This document shows positions 56,242-64,000 of a DNA stretch of 64,000 bases, piece by piece. The position numbers and the translations under genes are program-made. Under the pieces are notes generated by a model. The model made no database searches and was not told where the DNA came from. It saw only the letters and a program-made list of their open reading frames with translations. How positions within the stretch are numbered: position 1 is the first letter of the stretch; every line of letters starts with the position of its first letter. The DNA comes from Tsukamurella paurometabola DSM 20162 (GTDB lineage Bacteria > Actinomycetota > Actinomycetes > Mycobacteriales > Mycobacteriaceae), in contig NC_014158.1 in assembly GCF_000092225.1 (NCBI RefSeq), positions 2,170,001-2,234,000 of the forward strand, written 5' to 3'.

Positions 56242-59239
56242 TCCGCAGGGTTCGCACCTCGAAGGGCCGCAGGTCCAGGTCGCCACCGACCCGCGGATCG
56301 TCGATCTCGTCTTCGATCAGGCTCACCTCCCGGATCCCTCCGTGCGAGAACCCTACGGACAGCGAGCCTCTGGCGCGCCGGCCTAGAGCCTCGTACAGGC
56401 GCACGATCACATCGCCGGAGCGGTCGTCGGCGAGTTTGATCGCGGAGATGACGATGCCTTCTCCGTCGAGGGTGACCAGCGGCGCCACCGGCCCCGCGCC
56501 GCGGACCACCGTCTCAGGCGCATTGAGCCGCTGCCCCTCGGTCGTGGCGATCGCGGGATCTGCGCCGACCACCAGTCCGACGGTGATCTCGTGCACCCCG
56601 TGGTCGGTATCCGGGTCGGGGAACCGCGGCGCGCGCAGCAGGGAGACCCGGACGGTGGTCGTGATCGCCCCTTGCGCGTCATCGCGGGCGGTGTCGTAGC
56701 CGTACACCGAATCGTTGACCACGGCGACACCGAAGCCGTCCTCCTCGGCGAGGACGAATCGATGCATCGAGGTTTCGAACTTCGCCGCCTCCCAACTGGT
56801 GTTGACATGCGTGGCCCGGCGCTGGAATCCGAACTGCGTCTCGGCGGCGGTCTCCCGGGCGAAGACATCGAGCGGGAAGGCGAGCTTGAGCAGCTTCTCC
56901 GTCTCGTGCCAATCGATCCGATTGCGCAGCATCACGGTGCGCGACCCAGGGGCGAGTGTAATCGTCTGCTGTAGTGATGATTCCGAGAACGTCCGCGTGA
57001 CGACGACCTCCGCGACACCATCGGTGAGATCTCCGGTGATGGACGTAGCGGCGGTGAGATCGTCGACCCGGTTGCGGTAGTACCGATCGATGTCCCAGGC
57101 ATCCCAGGCGTTCGGGAAGTCCTGATGCAGTTGGAAGAGGTTGGCGGGCCGCCCGTCCGGGATCGCTTCCCGGCCGGTGGCGAGGTCGATCGCCGAGGTG
57201 ATGGTCCCGTTCTTCGAGACGGTGACCGAGATCAGTTCGTTGGTCAGGCGGTATCCGCCGGCCCGCGGGGTCAGGGTCACCGCGCCGGACGGTGGTGCGG
57301 CGGGTGCGGCGCCGAGCGCGCCGGCCGCGTCGACCGGGGTGTGTACCGGTCGGAAGACGAGGTCGACTCCACCGTCACCCGCGAGCGCGCGGCGCGCGTC
57401 GGCGGCGAGGCCGCGGGCCCGGGCGAGAACGTCGGTGAGCACGGCCACCGCCTCCCGGTGCACCCACGCGATCGAAGTCCCCGGCAGGATGTCGTGGAAC
57501 TGGTGCAGGAGTACCTGCTCCCACAGGGCGTCGAGGTCGCCGTACGGGTACGCGAGGCCCTGCTGTACCGCCGCGGTCGCGGCCCACAACTCGGCCTCCA
57601 GCAATGCCTGCTCGCACCGCCGGTGCGTGGCCTTGGTGGCGTGCTGACTGGTGAGGGTGCCCCGGTGCAGCTCAAGGTACAGCTCGCCGACCCAGACCGC
57701 GGGATCGGGCAGTTCGGCCTTCGCTGCGTCGAAGAACTCGTCCGGGTGCACCCAGTGGACTCGCGCACTGCCCTCCAGATTCGCGAGACGTTCGGCCTTG
57801 CCGATCATTTCGCGGGTGGTACCGCCACCACCGTCGCCGTAACCGACCGGGGCGATCGACCGGGTCGCGACCCGACTCTCCTTGAACTGCCGCGCGGCCC
57901 GCGCCACCTCCGCGCCGGAGAGCGACGAGCAATAGGTATCCATCGGCGGGAAATGGGTGAAGACCCGTGTGCCGTCGATCCCCTCCCAATCGAACGTATG
58001 GTGCGGAAACACGTTTCGCTGGTTCCAGGAGATCTTCTGAGTGAAGAACCAGTCGAAGCCGGCGCGGCGCATGAGTTGCGGCAGCGCGGGGGAGTATCCG
58101 AAGCTGTCGGGCAGCCACACTCCACGGCTGCGGATCCCGAACTCGCGCTCGAAGAACCGCTGTCCGTACGAGAACTGGCGCGCCAGCGATTCACCGGTGG
58201 GCATCACCGTATCCGCCTCCACCCACATTCCGCCGAGCGGAAGGAAGCGCCCGTCCGCCACCGCCGCGCGGATCCGCTCCCACACTTCGGGGCGGTGTTC
58301 TTTCACCCACGCGTACTGCTGCGCACTCGACATGCCGTAGCTGTACTGTGGCTGCTCATCGAGCAATGTGGTCATCGAGGCGGTGGTGCGGGCGACCTTG
58401 CGTATGGTCTCCCGCAATGGCCACAGCCACGCGGAGTCGATGTGAGAGTGTCCGATCGCGGCGATCCGATGCGCGCTCGCATCCGCGGGCGCCGCCAGAA
58501 CCTGCACCAGTGCGGCGCGGGCCGCGGGCGCGGTCTCGACGATCCGCTGAAGGTCGAGCACGTCGAGGGCGTCGTCGAGCGCCTGGAGGATGCGCATCCG
58601 CCGCGGCTGCGTCTCGGGGAGTTCGGCCTGGAGTTCCAACAGCACCTCGACGTCGAGAGCGAGCGCGAACACCTCGGGCTCGAACACGGCCAGATCCATG
58701 GCGCGGACCCGGTACAGGGGCTCCGGGGAGGAGGTGAGCACGTCTCCCTGCCGGGTGGGCAGAAACGGGTGGTAATCGAGGATCACGGGGTTCGCCGCCG
58801 CCTCGACGAACAGCTCCACCTGCTCGCCGCCGGTGGCCCGGTCGGCCACCGCCACCGCCTGGTTTCGCGGGTTGATGCCCTTCACGGGCACCGGCGCACC
58901 GTCGAGCCCGCACCGGTAGGCGAGTCCCTCGCACTGGAATCCGGTCTGGTTCACGTCGAAACCGAGGTCGATCAGTGCCTCGACCTGCTTGCCCGCCCAC
59001 TCCGCGGGAACATCGCCGCGGAGCCGGAACCAGGTGGTGCCCCACGCCGGACCCCAGCGCCGGTCATCGGCGAACGGGGAGTAGTCGAGCCGGAGGCCCG
59101 CGGCGGGTGGGATCGGCTCTCCGGGGAGATGGTTGGCGGCGACGTCGAGCGGGATCCGGGCGGAGTGGATCGCCGGCCGGATGCGCTCACCGAGTACCCG
59201 ATTGACGCGGCCGATGGTCAGTGAGGTCTCGTCGTGCAC
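56228..59239 (-). CDS. Alpha-mannosidase, GH38
   Basis: A 1003-residue glycoside hydrolase family 38 enzyme. The zinc-site motif GHSHIDSAWLWPLRETIRK (His and Asp ligands), the nucleophile Asp in WLPDSFGYSPALPQ and the His in LLHQFHDILPGTSI identify the family; C-terminal beta domains follow (about 640-1003). It has no signal peptide, so it likely acts in the cytoplasm on mannosides such as glycan or mannan fragments. The GTG start has AAGGAG at good spacing. M. tuberculosis has a related enzyme elsewhere in its genome (Rv0648). Confidence 0.92.
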   Translation of the reverse strand: MHDETSLTIGRVNRVLGERIRPAIHSARIPLDVAANHLPGEPIPPAAGLRLDYSPFADDRRWGPAWGTTWFRLRGDVPAEWAGKQVEALIDLGFDVNQTGFQCEGLAYRCGLDGAPVPVKGINPRNQAVAVADRATGGEQVELFVEAAANPVILDYHPFLPTRQGDVLTSSPEPLYRVRAMDLAVFEPEVFALALDVEVLLELQAELPETQPRRMRILQALDDALDVLDLQRIVETAPAARAALVQVLAAPADASAHRIAAIGHSHIDSAWLWPLRETIRKVARTTASMTTLLDEQPQYSYGMSSAQQYAWVKEHRPEVWERIRAAVADGRFLPLGGMWVEADTVMPTGESLARQFSYGQRFFEREFGIRSRGVWLPDSFGYSPALPQLMRRAGFDWFFTQKISWNQRNVFPHHTFDWEGIDGTRVFTHFPPMDTYCSSLSGAEVARAARQFKESRVATRSIAPVGYGDGGGGTTREMIGKAERLANLEGSARVHWVHPDEFFDAAKAELPDPAVWVGELYLELHRGTLTSQHATKATHRRCEQALLEAELWAATAAVQQGLAYPYGDLDALWEQVLLHQFHDILPGTSIAWVHREAVAVLTDVLARARGLAADARRALAGDGGVDLVFRPVHTPVDAAGALGAAPAAPPSGAVTLTPRAGGYRLTNELISVTVSKNGTITSAIDLATGREAIPDGRPANLFQLHQDFPNAWDAWDIDRYYRNRVDDLTAATSITGDLTDGVAEVVVTRTFSESSLQQTITLAPGSRTVMLRNRIDWHETEKLLKLAFPLDVFARETAAETQFGFQRRATHVNTSWEAAKFETSMHRFVLAEEDGFGVAVVNDSVYGYDTARDDAQGAITTTVRVSLLRAPRFPDPDTDHGVHEITVGLVVGADPAIATTEGQRLNAPETVVRGAGPVAPLVTLDGEGIVISAIKLADDRSGDVIVRLYEALGRRARGSLSVGFSHGGIREVSLIEDEIDDPRVGGDLDLRPFEVRTLRISRR

Positions 59240-59357
59240 GGTGCGGGCTCCTTCGCGGCGAACACTGATGGCCCGAGTCTATGGGTGCACGGGCCTGTAG
59301 CAGGGGTGTTCGAGGGTCGGCTGGATCCGCGACGGCGGGATACCGGAGTCCGGCGCC

Positions 59358-59363
59358 TACACT
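59358..59363 (+). promoter_or_regulatory. -10 box TACACT, predicted leaderless start of histidine phosphatase
   Basis: 7 bases before the ATG at 59371. Confidence 0.45.
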
Positions 59364-59370
59364 CGTCGAC

Positions 59371-60036
59371 ATGACCGTGATCCTCATCCGCCACGGCCGC
59401 TCGACCGCCAACACCTCCGGCGTGCTCGCCGGGCGCACCGAGGGCGTCGCACTCGACGACACCGGCCGCGCACAAGCGGCGGATCTGGTGGGCCGGCTCG
59501 CCGAGGTCGAGCTGGTCGAGGCGGTTCGCTCGCCGCTGCTGCGCTGCGAACAGACCCTCGCTCCACTGCTCGCAGCACACGATCTGCGCACCACCGTCGA
59601 CGAGCGGCTCATCGAGGTCGACTACGGCAGCTGGACCGGCCGCGCCATCTCGGATCTGCTGGCGGAGCCGCTGTGGAAGGTGGTGCAGCAACAGCCCTCG
59701 GCCGCAGTCTTTCCCGGCGGCGAGGGCCTCGCCGAGGTGCAGTCCCGTGCAGTCGCGGCCATCCGCGAGCATGACCGGCGAATCACCGACGAACACGGCC
59801 CCGGGGCGGTCTGGGTGGCATGCAGCCACGGCGACGTCATCAAGTCGGTCGTCGCCGATGCGCTCGGCACGCACCTCGACCAGTTCCAACGCATCTTCGT
59901 CTCACCGGCATCGGTGACGATCGTGGGCTACGGCCCGGCCCGCCCCGCGGTGCACTGCGTGAACTCGACGGGTACCGTCCGGCTTCCGAAACAGCCCCCG
60001 AAAGAGGCGACGGTGGGAGGCGAGAGCGGCGCATGA
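59371..60036 (+). CDS. Histidine phosphatase family protein (Rv2135c-like)
   Basis: A 221-residue phosphoglycerate-mutase-fold phosphatase. The catalytic RHG motif is in LIRHGRSTAN, with the second Arg in VRSPLLRCEQT, Glu in IEVDYGSW and His in ACSHGDVIKS. Rv2135c is a related acid phosphatase. Its stop codon overlaps the start of a 22-codon frame that links it to the DUF3090 gene. Physiological substrate unknown. Confidence 0.88.
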   Translation: MTVILIRHGRSTANTSGVLAGRTEGVALDDTGRAQAADLVGRLAEVELVEAVRSPLLRCEQTLAPLLAAHDLRTTVDERLIEVDYGSWTGRAISDLLAEPLWKVVQQQPSAAVFPGGEGLAEVQSRAVAAIREHDRRITDEHGPGAVWVACSHGDVIKSVVADALGTHLDQFQRIFVSPASVTIVGYGPARPAVHCVNSTGTVRLPKQPPKEATVGGESGA

Positions 60037-60101
60037 GCTCGTCCGAGAGATACTGGATGACGATGATGATCGACTCGCGACGAACCGGGGAGGTGGCATG
60101 A
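60033..60101 (+). CDS. Possible 22-residue microprotein or coupling ORF
   Basis: A tiny frame starting MSSSERYW and ending RRTGEVA. It begins at an ATG that overlaps the phosphatase stop (ATGA) and ends at a TGA that overlaps the DUF3090 start (ATGA), tiling the 61-base gap exactly. GGGAGG lies 13-18 bases upstream. It may encode a peptide or may only carry ribosomes from one gene to the next. Confidence 0.4.
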   Translation: MSSSERYWMTMMIDSRRTGEVA

Positions 60102-60679
60102 GCCGTTCCGTGCACGTCTTCCGCACGCCCGATCGCCTCGTGGCGGGCACCGTGGGCCAGCCCGGCGATCGCACCTTCTACCTTCAGGCCGTGCACGAGG
60201 CCCGTGTGGTGTCGGTGTTGCTGGAGAAGCAGCAGGTACAGGTTCTCGCCGAACGGATCGGTGCCCTGCTCGACGAGGTGGCGCGCCGGTTCGGCACCGA
60301 GATGCCACCTGCGGACGCCCCGGTCAGCGACCTGCAACCGCTGGTGATGCCCGTCGACGCCGAGTTCCGGGTGGGGACCATGGGCCTGGGTTGGGATGCG
60401 GAGGCCGCCGCCGTGGTCATCGAGTTGCTCGCCATCACCGAGCAGGAACTCGATGAATCCGTGGTCCTGGCCGATGACGCCGACGAGGGGCCCGACGCGG
60501 TTCGGGTCTTCCTCTCGCCCGTCGCAGCTCGTGAGTTCGCCGCACGGTCGGACCGGGTGATCGGCGCCGGCCGTCCCGCCTGCCCACTGTGCGGAGCACC
60601 GCTCGACCCCGACGGCCACATGTGCGTACGGCTCAACGGCTACCGTCGCGGTGAGATCTTCGGCTCGGAAGCCACCTAG
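60098..60679 (+). CDS. DUF3090 protein (Rv2134c-like)
   Basis: A 193-residue actinobacterial protein (FYLQAVHEARVVSVLLEKQQ near the N-terminus) with a C-terminal zinc-knuckle-like CPLCG...GHMC (Cys-x2-Cys then Cys). A strong GGGAGG ribosome binding site precedes the ATG. It is followed without a gap by the SCO1664-like gene; the fixed trio phosphatase, DUF3090, SCO1664-like is conserved in actinobacteria and suggests one shared process. Function unknown. Confidence 0.84.
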   Translation: MSRSVHVFRTPDRLVAGTVGQPGDRTFYLQAVHEARVVSVLLEKQQVQVLAERIGALLDEVARRFGTEMPPADAPVSDLQPLVMPVDAEFRVGTMGLGWDAEAAAVVIELLAITEQELDESVVLADDADEGPDAVRVFLSPVAAREFAARSDRVIGAGRPACPLCGAPLDPDGHMCVRLNGYRRGEIFGSEAT

Positions 60680-61471
60680 GTGGACCTCGCCACGGCAGAT
60701 CTCACCATCCTCGGGCGGATCACCAGCGCATCCAATGCCACGCTGCTGTGCGAGCTCGGTGACCACTCCGCACGGGATGCGGGGGAGCGGGCGGTCTACA
60801 AGCCGGTACGCGGCGAGGCACCGCTGTGGGACTTCCCGGACGGCACCCTTGCCGGTCGCGAGCGCGCCTCGTACCTGATTTCCGAGGCCCTCGGCTGGTC
60901 CCTGATCCCCGAGACGGTGCTGCGTGACGGTCCCCTGGGTCCGGGGATGGTGCAGCGCTGGATCGATGAGCCGGACCTCGGTGACGACGACGCCGTCGAT
61001 CCGGTGGACATCTTCGCCGAGGACGCGGTGCCCGAGGGCTATCTGCCCGTGTTCTCGGGGTACGTCGAGTATTCCGACGCCGAGGACGGCGTACGCGAGG
61101 TTGCGCTTGCGCACGCCGACGATCCCCGACTGCGGCGGCTGGCGGTACTCGACGTGATTCTGAACAACGCCGACCGCAAGGGCGGCCATATCCTGACCGG
61201 TCCCGACGGGCGGCTCTTCGGTGTGGATCATGGCATCTGCCTGCATGCGCAGCCGAAGTTGCGAACTGTGCTCTGGGGCTGGGCGGGCCGTCCCGTTTCC
61301 GACGAGATGCTTACCGACATAGCAGCATTCGCTGATACGCCACCCGACCTCACCGGGTTGATCACGACGACGGAACGCGAGGCGCTGGTCGACCGGGCGC
61401 GGCTGCTGGTCGAACTGGGAACGATGCCGTTACCGGCCTCGCAGCGACCGATCCCGTGGCCGCCCTTCTGA
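60680..61471 (+). CDS. SCO1664-family protein, PI3/4-kinase-like fold (Rv2133c-like)
   Basis: A 263-residue protein with kinase-like motifs: AVYKPVRGEAPLWDFP (Lys), VLDVILNNADRKGGHIL (catalytic Asp/Asn, NxADR) and FGVDHGICLH (metal-binding Asp, DHG). This resembles the phosphatidylinositol 3/4-kinase and HipA-like fold, but activity of the SCO1664 group is unproven. The GTG follows the TAG stop of the DUF3090 gene directly. It precedes mshC in the same orientation, as in M. tuberculosis. Confidence 0.82.
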   Translation: MDLATADLTILGRITSASNATLLCELGDHSARDAGERAVYKPVRGEAPLWDFPDGTLAGRERASYLISEALGWSLIPETVLRDGPLGPGMVQRWIDEPDLGDDDAVDPVDIFAEDAVPEGYLPVFSGYVEYSDAEDGVREVALAHADDPRLRRLAVLDVILNNADRKGGHILTGPDGRLFGVDHGICLHAQPKLRTVLWGWAGRPVSDEMLTDIAAFADTPPDLTGLITTTEREALVDRARLLVELGTMPLPASQRPIPWPPF

Positions 61472-61536
61472 TGCGGACCCCGGCCGGTGCGCGCTGCGGC
61501 CGACCGGCCCGGAGAACCTGCGCGCCGCGCGACGCA

Positions 61537-61542
61537 TAGGGT
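61537..61542 (+). promoter_or_regulatory. -10 box TAGGGT, predicted leaderless start of mshC
   Basis: 7 bases before the ATG at 61550. The purine-rich AGGGGA between box and ATG could also act as a ribosome binding site on a longer transcript from the upstream genes. Confidence 0.4.
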
Positions 61543-61549
61543 AGGGGAC

Positions 61550-62794
61550 ATGCGTTCTTGGCCGTCTCCCGCCGTCCCCACCCTCTCCGGTCCGTCGGTA
61601 CCGCTACGGCTGTACGACACCTCGGATCAGGCGGTCCGCTCGGTGAACCCCGGCGCCGTGTCCGGAATGTACGTCTGCGGCATCACCCCGTACGACGCCA
61701 CTCACCTCGGCCACGCCGCCACCTACCTCACGTTCGACCTGATCAATCGGGTGCTGCGCGCCAATGGTCACGAAGTGCACTACGTACAGAACGTGACCGA
61801 CGTGGACGATCCGCTGTTCGAGCGCGCTGCGCGTGACGGCATCGATTGGCGTGACCTGGGAGCCCGCGAGACCGACCTGTTCTGCGAGGACATGCAGGCC
61901 CTTCGGGTGCTGGCGCCGCAGGACTACATCGGCGCCGTGGAGTCGATCGACGAGGTGATCGCGTTGGTCGGTCGGCTGCTGGAGAACGGAGCCGCGTACA
62001 TCGTCGACGATCCGGAGTTCCCCGACGTCTACTACCGAACCGACGCCACCGAGCAGTTCGGATACGAATCGGGCTACGACCGGGCCACCATGGAGCGCTT
62101 CTTCGCCGAACGCGGCGGCGACCCCGACCGTCCCGGCAAACGCGACCCGCTCGATGCCCTGCTGTGGCGCGCCGCCCGGCCGGGTGAACCGTCCTGGCCG
62201 TCGCCACAGGGACCAGGGCGCCCCGGCTGGCACATCGAGTGCGCCGCGATCGCCCAGAATCGCCTCGGAGTGGGCTTCGATATCCAGGGCGGCGGCAGCG
62301 ACCTGATCTTCCCGCACCACGAGTTCTCCGCCGCGCACGTCGAGGCGGACACCGGCGAGCGGCGGTTCGCCCGGCACTACGTGCATGCCGCGATGATCGG
62401 ACTGGACGGAGAGAAGATGTCCAAGAGCCGCGGCAACCTCGTGTTCGTCTCGACTCTGCGCCGCGCGGGCGTCGATCCCGCTGCGATCCGGCTCGGCCTG
62501 TTCGAAGGTCACTACCGCACCGACCGCGCATGGTCCGATGAGGTCCTGGCGCGCGCACAGGCCCGTCTGGACCTGTGGCGCAACGCTTTCGCCGCGGCGT
62601 CGAGCCCGGACGGTGCCGAGCTCGTGGGTCGGTTGCGGCGTTACCTGGCCGATGATCTGGACACCCCGAAGGCCCTCTCCGCACTCGATGCCTGGGCGCA
62701 TCGGGCAGTCACCTCCGGGGGTCCCGACCCCGACGGACCGTCCACCGTGGCCACCGCAGTCGACGCCCTCCTCGGCGTTGCGGTATCGGCGTAG
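61550..62794 (+). CDS. mshC: Cysteine:glucosaminyl-inositol ligase MshC
   Basis: The ATP-dependent ligase that joins cysteine to GlcN-inositol in mycothiol synthesis. The 414-residue product matches the family length, with [20 protein letters not shown] (HIGH variant HLGH and the zinc/cysteine-binding Cys), WHIECAAIA and the KMSKS loop EKMSKSRGN. It resembles cysteinyl-tRNA synthetase but lacks the anticodon domain. Start ATG gives MRSWPSP, matching mycobacterial MshC (MQSWYCP). Confidence 0.96.
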   Translation: MRSWPSPAVPTLSGPSVPLRLYDTSDQAVRSVNPGAVSGMYVCGITPYDATHLGHAATYLTFDLINRVLRANGHEVHYVQNVTDVDDPLFERAARDGIDWRDLGARETDLFCEDMQALRVLAPQDYIGAVESIDEVIALVGRLLENGAAYIVDDPEFPDVYYRTDATEQFGYESGYDRATMERFFAERGGDPDRPGKRDPLDALLWRAARPGEPSWPSPQGPGRPGWHIECAAIAQNRLGVGFDIQGGGSDLIFPHHEFSAAHVEADTGERRFARHYVHAAMIGLDGEKMSKSRGNLVFVSTLRRAGVDPAAIRLGLFEGHYRTDRAWSDEVLARAQARLDLWRNAFAAASSPDGAELVGRLRRYLADDLDTPKALSALDAWAHRAVTSGGPDPDGPSTVATAVDALLGVAVSA

Positions 62795-62807
62795 CGGCTC
62801 GTCGCGC

Positions 62808-62813
62808 TATATT
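62808..62813 (+). promoter_or_regulatory. -10 box TATATT, predicted leaderless start
   Basis: 6 bases before the GTG at 62820; close to the TATAAT consensus in very GC-rich surroundings. Confidence 0.5.
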
Positions 62814-62819
62814 TCGCCT

Positions 62820-63131
62820 GTGAGGACCGTCAGCGAGCTGGCCCCGGATCTGACCGAGGGCGTGTGGACCGTGCAGACCCGCACGTCGACCTATGTGCTG
62901 GACCTGGGGGAGATGACGCTGATGCGTGCGCCCGGGATAGGGGGGACGTCGGAGGACGAGCAATGGAGCATCAGCTCGCTGCGCCGTGATTCCGAAGACA
63001 TCCCGCTGCTGGGCATCAAGAGCTGCCGCGTCGGGGAGTCGGCGCAGTTCTGGGTTCGCGCCGCCGACGATCCCGATGTTCGTACCTGGCGTATCACCAC
63101 ACCGGTGGTATCGATCGAACGCATCGGCTGA
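62820..63131 (+). CDS. Hypothetical protein
   Basis: A 103-residue soluble protein starting VRTVSELAPDLTEGVWTVQT and containing STYVLDLGEMTLMRAPG and SIERIG at the end, with predicted beta strands. No family recognised. The GTG and its -10 box support an independent start just after mshC, while the next gene begins five bases after its stop. Confidence 0.62.
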   Translation: MRTVSELAPDLTEGVWTVQTRTSTYVLDLGEMTLMRAPGIGGTSEDEQWSISSLRRDSEDIPLLGIKSCRVGESAQFWVRAADDPDVRTWRITTPVVSIERIG

Positions 63132-63136
63132 CCCCG

Positions 63137-64000
63137 ATGGGACAGGTGGTCCCACAGTACGGGTCGGCCTCGCTCGCCGATGTCGTACCGTCGGCCGCCG
63201 CCGCGCTCGGCGTTCGCGGTTTCGTGAACCAGCTCGGTTTCCGCCCGACGCGACGGGTCTGCCTGCTGCTCGTGGACGGCCTCGGACATCTTCTCCTGGA
63301 ACGGTACGCCGCACAGGCGCCGTTCCTCTCCGAGCTCACCGCCACCCGCATCTGCGCGGGCTTCCCGTCGACCACGGCCACCAGCATCTCCTCGATCGGC
63401 ACCGGACTGCCCCCGGGGGAGCACGGCATCGTCGGCCTGTCCTTCGCCGTCTGCGGTGACGGTATCGCCACGGGGACCACCATCAACGCTCTCGGCTGGA
63501 ATTCCTACGGGGTCCGGCATGCGCGGGACCTCCGCGAGTCGGTGGTCCCGGAGCGGGTGCAGCCGGAGCGCACACTGTTCGAGGCGATGGCGGCCGACGG
63601 CGTCGCCGTGACCACGGTGACGCCGAAGGATCACGTGGGAAGCGGTCTGAGCCGCGCCGTCCTGCGGGGCGCGGATCCGGTAGCGGCGACCGCGCTGGGT
63701 GACATCGTCGGTCGCGTGGCGGCCGCCACCGCCACGGGGACGGGCGAACGCGCCTTCTGCTACGCCTACCACGGCGACCTCGACATGCTGGGCCACGTCT
63801 ACGGTCCCGGTTCGCTGCCGTGGCTGATGCAGTTGCGGCAGGTCGACACCCTGGCCGAGTCACTGGCGATGGCGCTGCCCCCGGACTGTCTGCTCGTGAT
63901 CACGGCCGATCACGGCATGATCGAGGCTCCGGAGCAGTCCCGCATCGACTTCGACGCGGAGCCCGCGCTTCGGGCCGGCGTCCGGCAACTGGCGGGAGAG
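63137..64000 (+). CDS. Alkaline-phosphatase-superfamily phosphodiesterase, 3'-truncated
   Basis: 288 codons are visible; the frame is open at the window end. The first metal-binding Asp is in CLLLVDGLGHLLLE, the nucleophile Thr in GFPSTTATSISSIGTGLPPGEHG, and further ligands in YHGDLDMLGHVYGPGS and ITADHGMIE, the pattern of type I phosphodiesterase/nucleotide pyrophosphatases. No signal peptide is apparent. It is close to mshC in related actinobacteria, but a link to mycothiol is not shown. Confidence 0.86.
   Translation, partial: MGQVVPQYGSASLADVVPSAAAALGVRGFVNQLGFRPTRRVCLLLVDGLGHLLLERYAAQAPFLSELTATRICAGFPSTTATSISSIGTGLPPGEHGIVGLSFAVCGDGIATGTTINALGWNSYGVRHARDLRESVVPERVQPERTLFEAMAADGVAVTTVTPKDHVGSGLSRAVLRGADPVAATALGDIVGRVAAATATGTGERAFCYAYHGDLDMLGHVYGPGSLPWLMQLRQVDTLAESLAMALPPDCLLVITADHGMIEAPEQSRIDFDAEPALRAGVRQLAGE

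Overview
The window is GC-rich, densely coded actinobacterial DNA. It carries fabG1 (mabA), inhA, a coproporphyrin-type ferrochelatase, mutA-mutB-meaB and mshC. The mycolic-acid reductase pair and mycothiol ligase place it in Mycobacteriales. The mix of genes suggests a relative of Tsukamurella, Gordonia or Rhodococcus rather than Mycobacterium itself; the genus is a guess. About 60 protein genes, one tRNA and many short regulatory sites are described.

Layout. (1) 1-4402: end of a DUF58 protein, a VWA membrane protein, fabG1, inhA and hemH, in the same order as Rv1480-Rv1485 of M. tuberculosis. (2) 4452-11320: an Rv1486c-like protein, DUF3097, a membrane protein divergent from a TetR regulator, an AurF-type diiron oxygenase with a DUF4873 partner, then nfeD and an SPFH protein (Rv1487-Rv1488 order). 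(3) 11322-21294: accessory block with a small HTH regulator and membrane protein, a TDT-type transporter divergent from a LysR regulator, and a complete phosphonate module (PhnS/T/U/V-type transporter, FAD amine oxidase, HutC-type GntR regulator, PhnX-like hydrolase). (4) 21313-27184: TVP38-type membrane protein and the methylmalonyl-CoA mutase operon. (5) 27298-30578: an unusual three-gene operon of a ThDP carboligase (frameshifted), an SRPBCC protein and a KAS III-like enzyme. (6) 30579-49004: esterase, a PAS-GGDEF-EAL protein in an operon with an oxidoreductase and an amino-acid permease, two flavin monooxygenases, a secreted peptidase-like protein, an acyl-CoA synthetase preceded by KstR-like boxes, a gene with an internal stop codon, nucleoside hydrolase, SDR, gluconokinase, DUF4185 and DUF417 proteins. 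(7) 49070-64000: tRNA-Leu(GAG), then M20 peptidase, PEBP, pyrD, DUF5703, lppL, uppP, a LysR/DapA-like/GH38 insertion, histidine phosphatase, DUF3090, SCO1664-like protein, mshC and a phosphodiesterase, largely following Rv2141c-Rv2130c.

How the genes work together. The phosphonate module looks able to import 2-aminoethylphosphonate or an N-methyl derivative, oxidise it to phosphonoacetaldehyde and cleave the C-P bond, under control of the GntR protein. MutA/MutB/MeaB convert methylmalonyl-CoA to succinyl-CoA. The ThDP/SRPBCC/KAS III operon has the parts for making a small acyloin or ketide and is the best candidate here for something undescribed. A recurring architecture is a TAnnnT -10 box 6-8 bases before an ATG or GTG, which predicts leaderless mRNAs for about twenty genes; several of these start sites are overlapped by inverted repeats that look like operators.
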